In this document: one piece after another, positions 63,598 to 64,000 of the stretch
How the letters are laid out: every line of letters starts with the position of its first letter
How positions within the stretch are numbered: the stretch's first letter is position 1
Notes under the pieces: model-generated
Told to the model about the DNA's origin: nothing
Databases searched by the model: none
The model's input: only the letters and a program-made list of their open reading frames with translations
DNA from: Chitinophaga sp.
GTDB taxonomy: Bacteria; Bacteroidota; Bacteroidia; Chitinophagales; Chitinophagaceae
Length of the DNA stretch: 64,000 bases
Direction of reading: 5' to 3'
NCBI RefSeq assembly: GCF_017745275.1
Contig: NZ_JAGHZS010000007.1
Location: 502,751 to 566,750, forward strand
Position numbers and translations under genes: made by a program

Positions 63598-64000
63598 ATG
63601 AGAATTGCAATAACAGGCGCATCCGGCTATTTAGGTAATGTACTCACTCCTTTATTGCTATCCAATGGACATTCACTAAGGCTGCTCACCCGCAAGGCGC
63701 CTCCCGTTCATCCGCCCGATACCGTGGAATATGTATATGGCGATCTATTGAACAACGACAGCTTACAGGAATTGGTAAAAGATGTGGATGCAGTGATACA
63801 CCTGGCCGCAGTGATTTCAGTAGACGACCGCCCGGACGAAAAATTATTTTTCACCAACACCAACGGTACCCGTATGCTGGCAGCAGCGGCGCAGCAGGCA
63901 GGCGTGAAACGGTTTATCCATCTCAGTTCTGTAACAGCCTACCAACAGGCTCCCTACGAGGAACGAATGGATGAAAGCCGTCCTCCTACTACCGACACGC
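63598..64000 (+). CDS. NAD-dependent epimerase/dehydratase (cut by window end)
   Basis: The first 134 codons are visible. The ATG at 63598 gives MRIAITGASGYLGNVL with GxxGxxG, then YGDLLNN, DAVIHLAAVISVDD and KRFIHLSSVTAYQ, the extended SDR pattern; the catalytic YxxxK is beyond the window. Such proteins act on nucleotide sugars or other carbonyl compounds. It is divergent from the AraC gene. Confidence 0.88.
   Translation, partial: MRIAITGASGYLGNVLTPLLLSNGHSLRLLTRKAPPVHPPDTVEYVYGDLLNNDSLQELVKDVDAVIHLAAVISVDDRPDEKLFFTNTNGTRMLAAAAQQAGVKRFIHLSSVTAYQQAPYEERMDESRPPTTDT

Overview
The window reads as chromosome of a Bacteroidota bacterium, most likely Chitinophaga or a close relative (Chitinophagaceae). 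The grounds are two SusC/SusD pairs, further TonB-dependent receptors with carboxypeptidase-regulatory N-domains, an ECF sigma/FecR pair, many lipoproteins, and exact matches to the Bacteroidota -7 element TAnnTTTG before several genes. The genus is an inference from style and could not be searched. No tRNA, rRNA, insertion sequence, prophage or CRISPR array was seen.

Left part (1-10.1 kb). A minus-strand rhamnose module, a bifunctional rhamnulose-1-phosphate aldolase/short-chain dehydrogenase cut by the left edge plus the rhamnose symporter RhaT, is divergent from a GntR-type regulator with a sugar-sensor-like domain. Housekeeping genes follow: a VF530-type DNA-binding protein, an FtsX/MacB-like permease, a DEDDh exonuclease and a small secreted protein. 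A minus-strand serine hydrolase/SGNH hydrolase pair closes this part.

Sugar locus (10.2-23.2 kb). Eight plus-strand genes: SusC, SusD, a lipoprotein with a beta-propeller and a C-terminal heme-c domain, a DUF4432 mutarotase-like protein, a phosphomannose-isomerase-like cupin, a TIM-barrel sugar isomerase/epimerase, a Gfo/Idh/MocA oxidoreductase and a DUF1080 (3-keto-disaccharide hydrolase) lipoprotein. There is no recognisable glycoside hydrolase or polysaccharide lyase. I infer an oxidative 3-keto-glycoside route: oxidation and cleavage in the periplasm, then reduction and isomerisation in the cytoplasm. Four tandem 10-bp repeats before susC match a two-unit repeat before rhaT, which suggests one regulator and a rhamnose-containing substrate.

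Middle (23.2-32.4 kb). A 5'-deoxyribonucleotidase, a three-gene ABC exporter (HlyD, FtsX permease, ATPase), a PNPOx-like protein, a ChaA-type cation/proton antiporter, a GNAT/MarR operon with a clear palindromic operator, and several proteins of unknown function.

Fasciclin locus (32.5-47.4 kb, minus strand). An ECF sigma factor, FecR anti-sigma factor, STN-containing TonB receptor, two DUF4397-type lipoproteins, three FAS1 (fasciclin) lipoproteins and a second, Oar-like TonB receptor form one tightly packed operon. I know no described system with this composition. A separate SusC/SusD pair without enzymes (47.5-52.3 kb) lies upstream.

Right part (52.7-64 kb). Mixed genes, including an ArsR/SRPBCC pair with two perfect operators flanking the -7 element, a YiiX-type cysteine hydrolase, an L,D-transpeptidase, an SMP-30 protein, a YceI protein, an AraC regulator and a truncated NAD-dependent epimerase.

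Scattered through the window is a family of long intergenic palindromes (about 18.8, 32.4 and 47.5 kb; looser relatives at 52.7 and 55.8 kb). They lie at gene 3' ends, often with stop codons inside or touching the stem. Two are the same element in opposite orientation.
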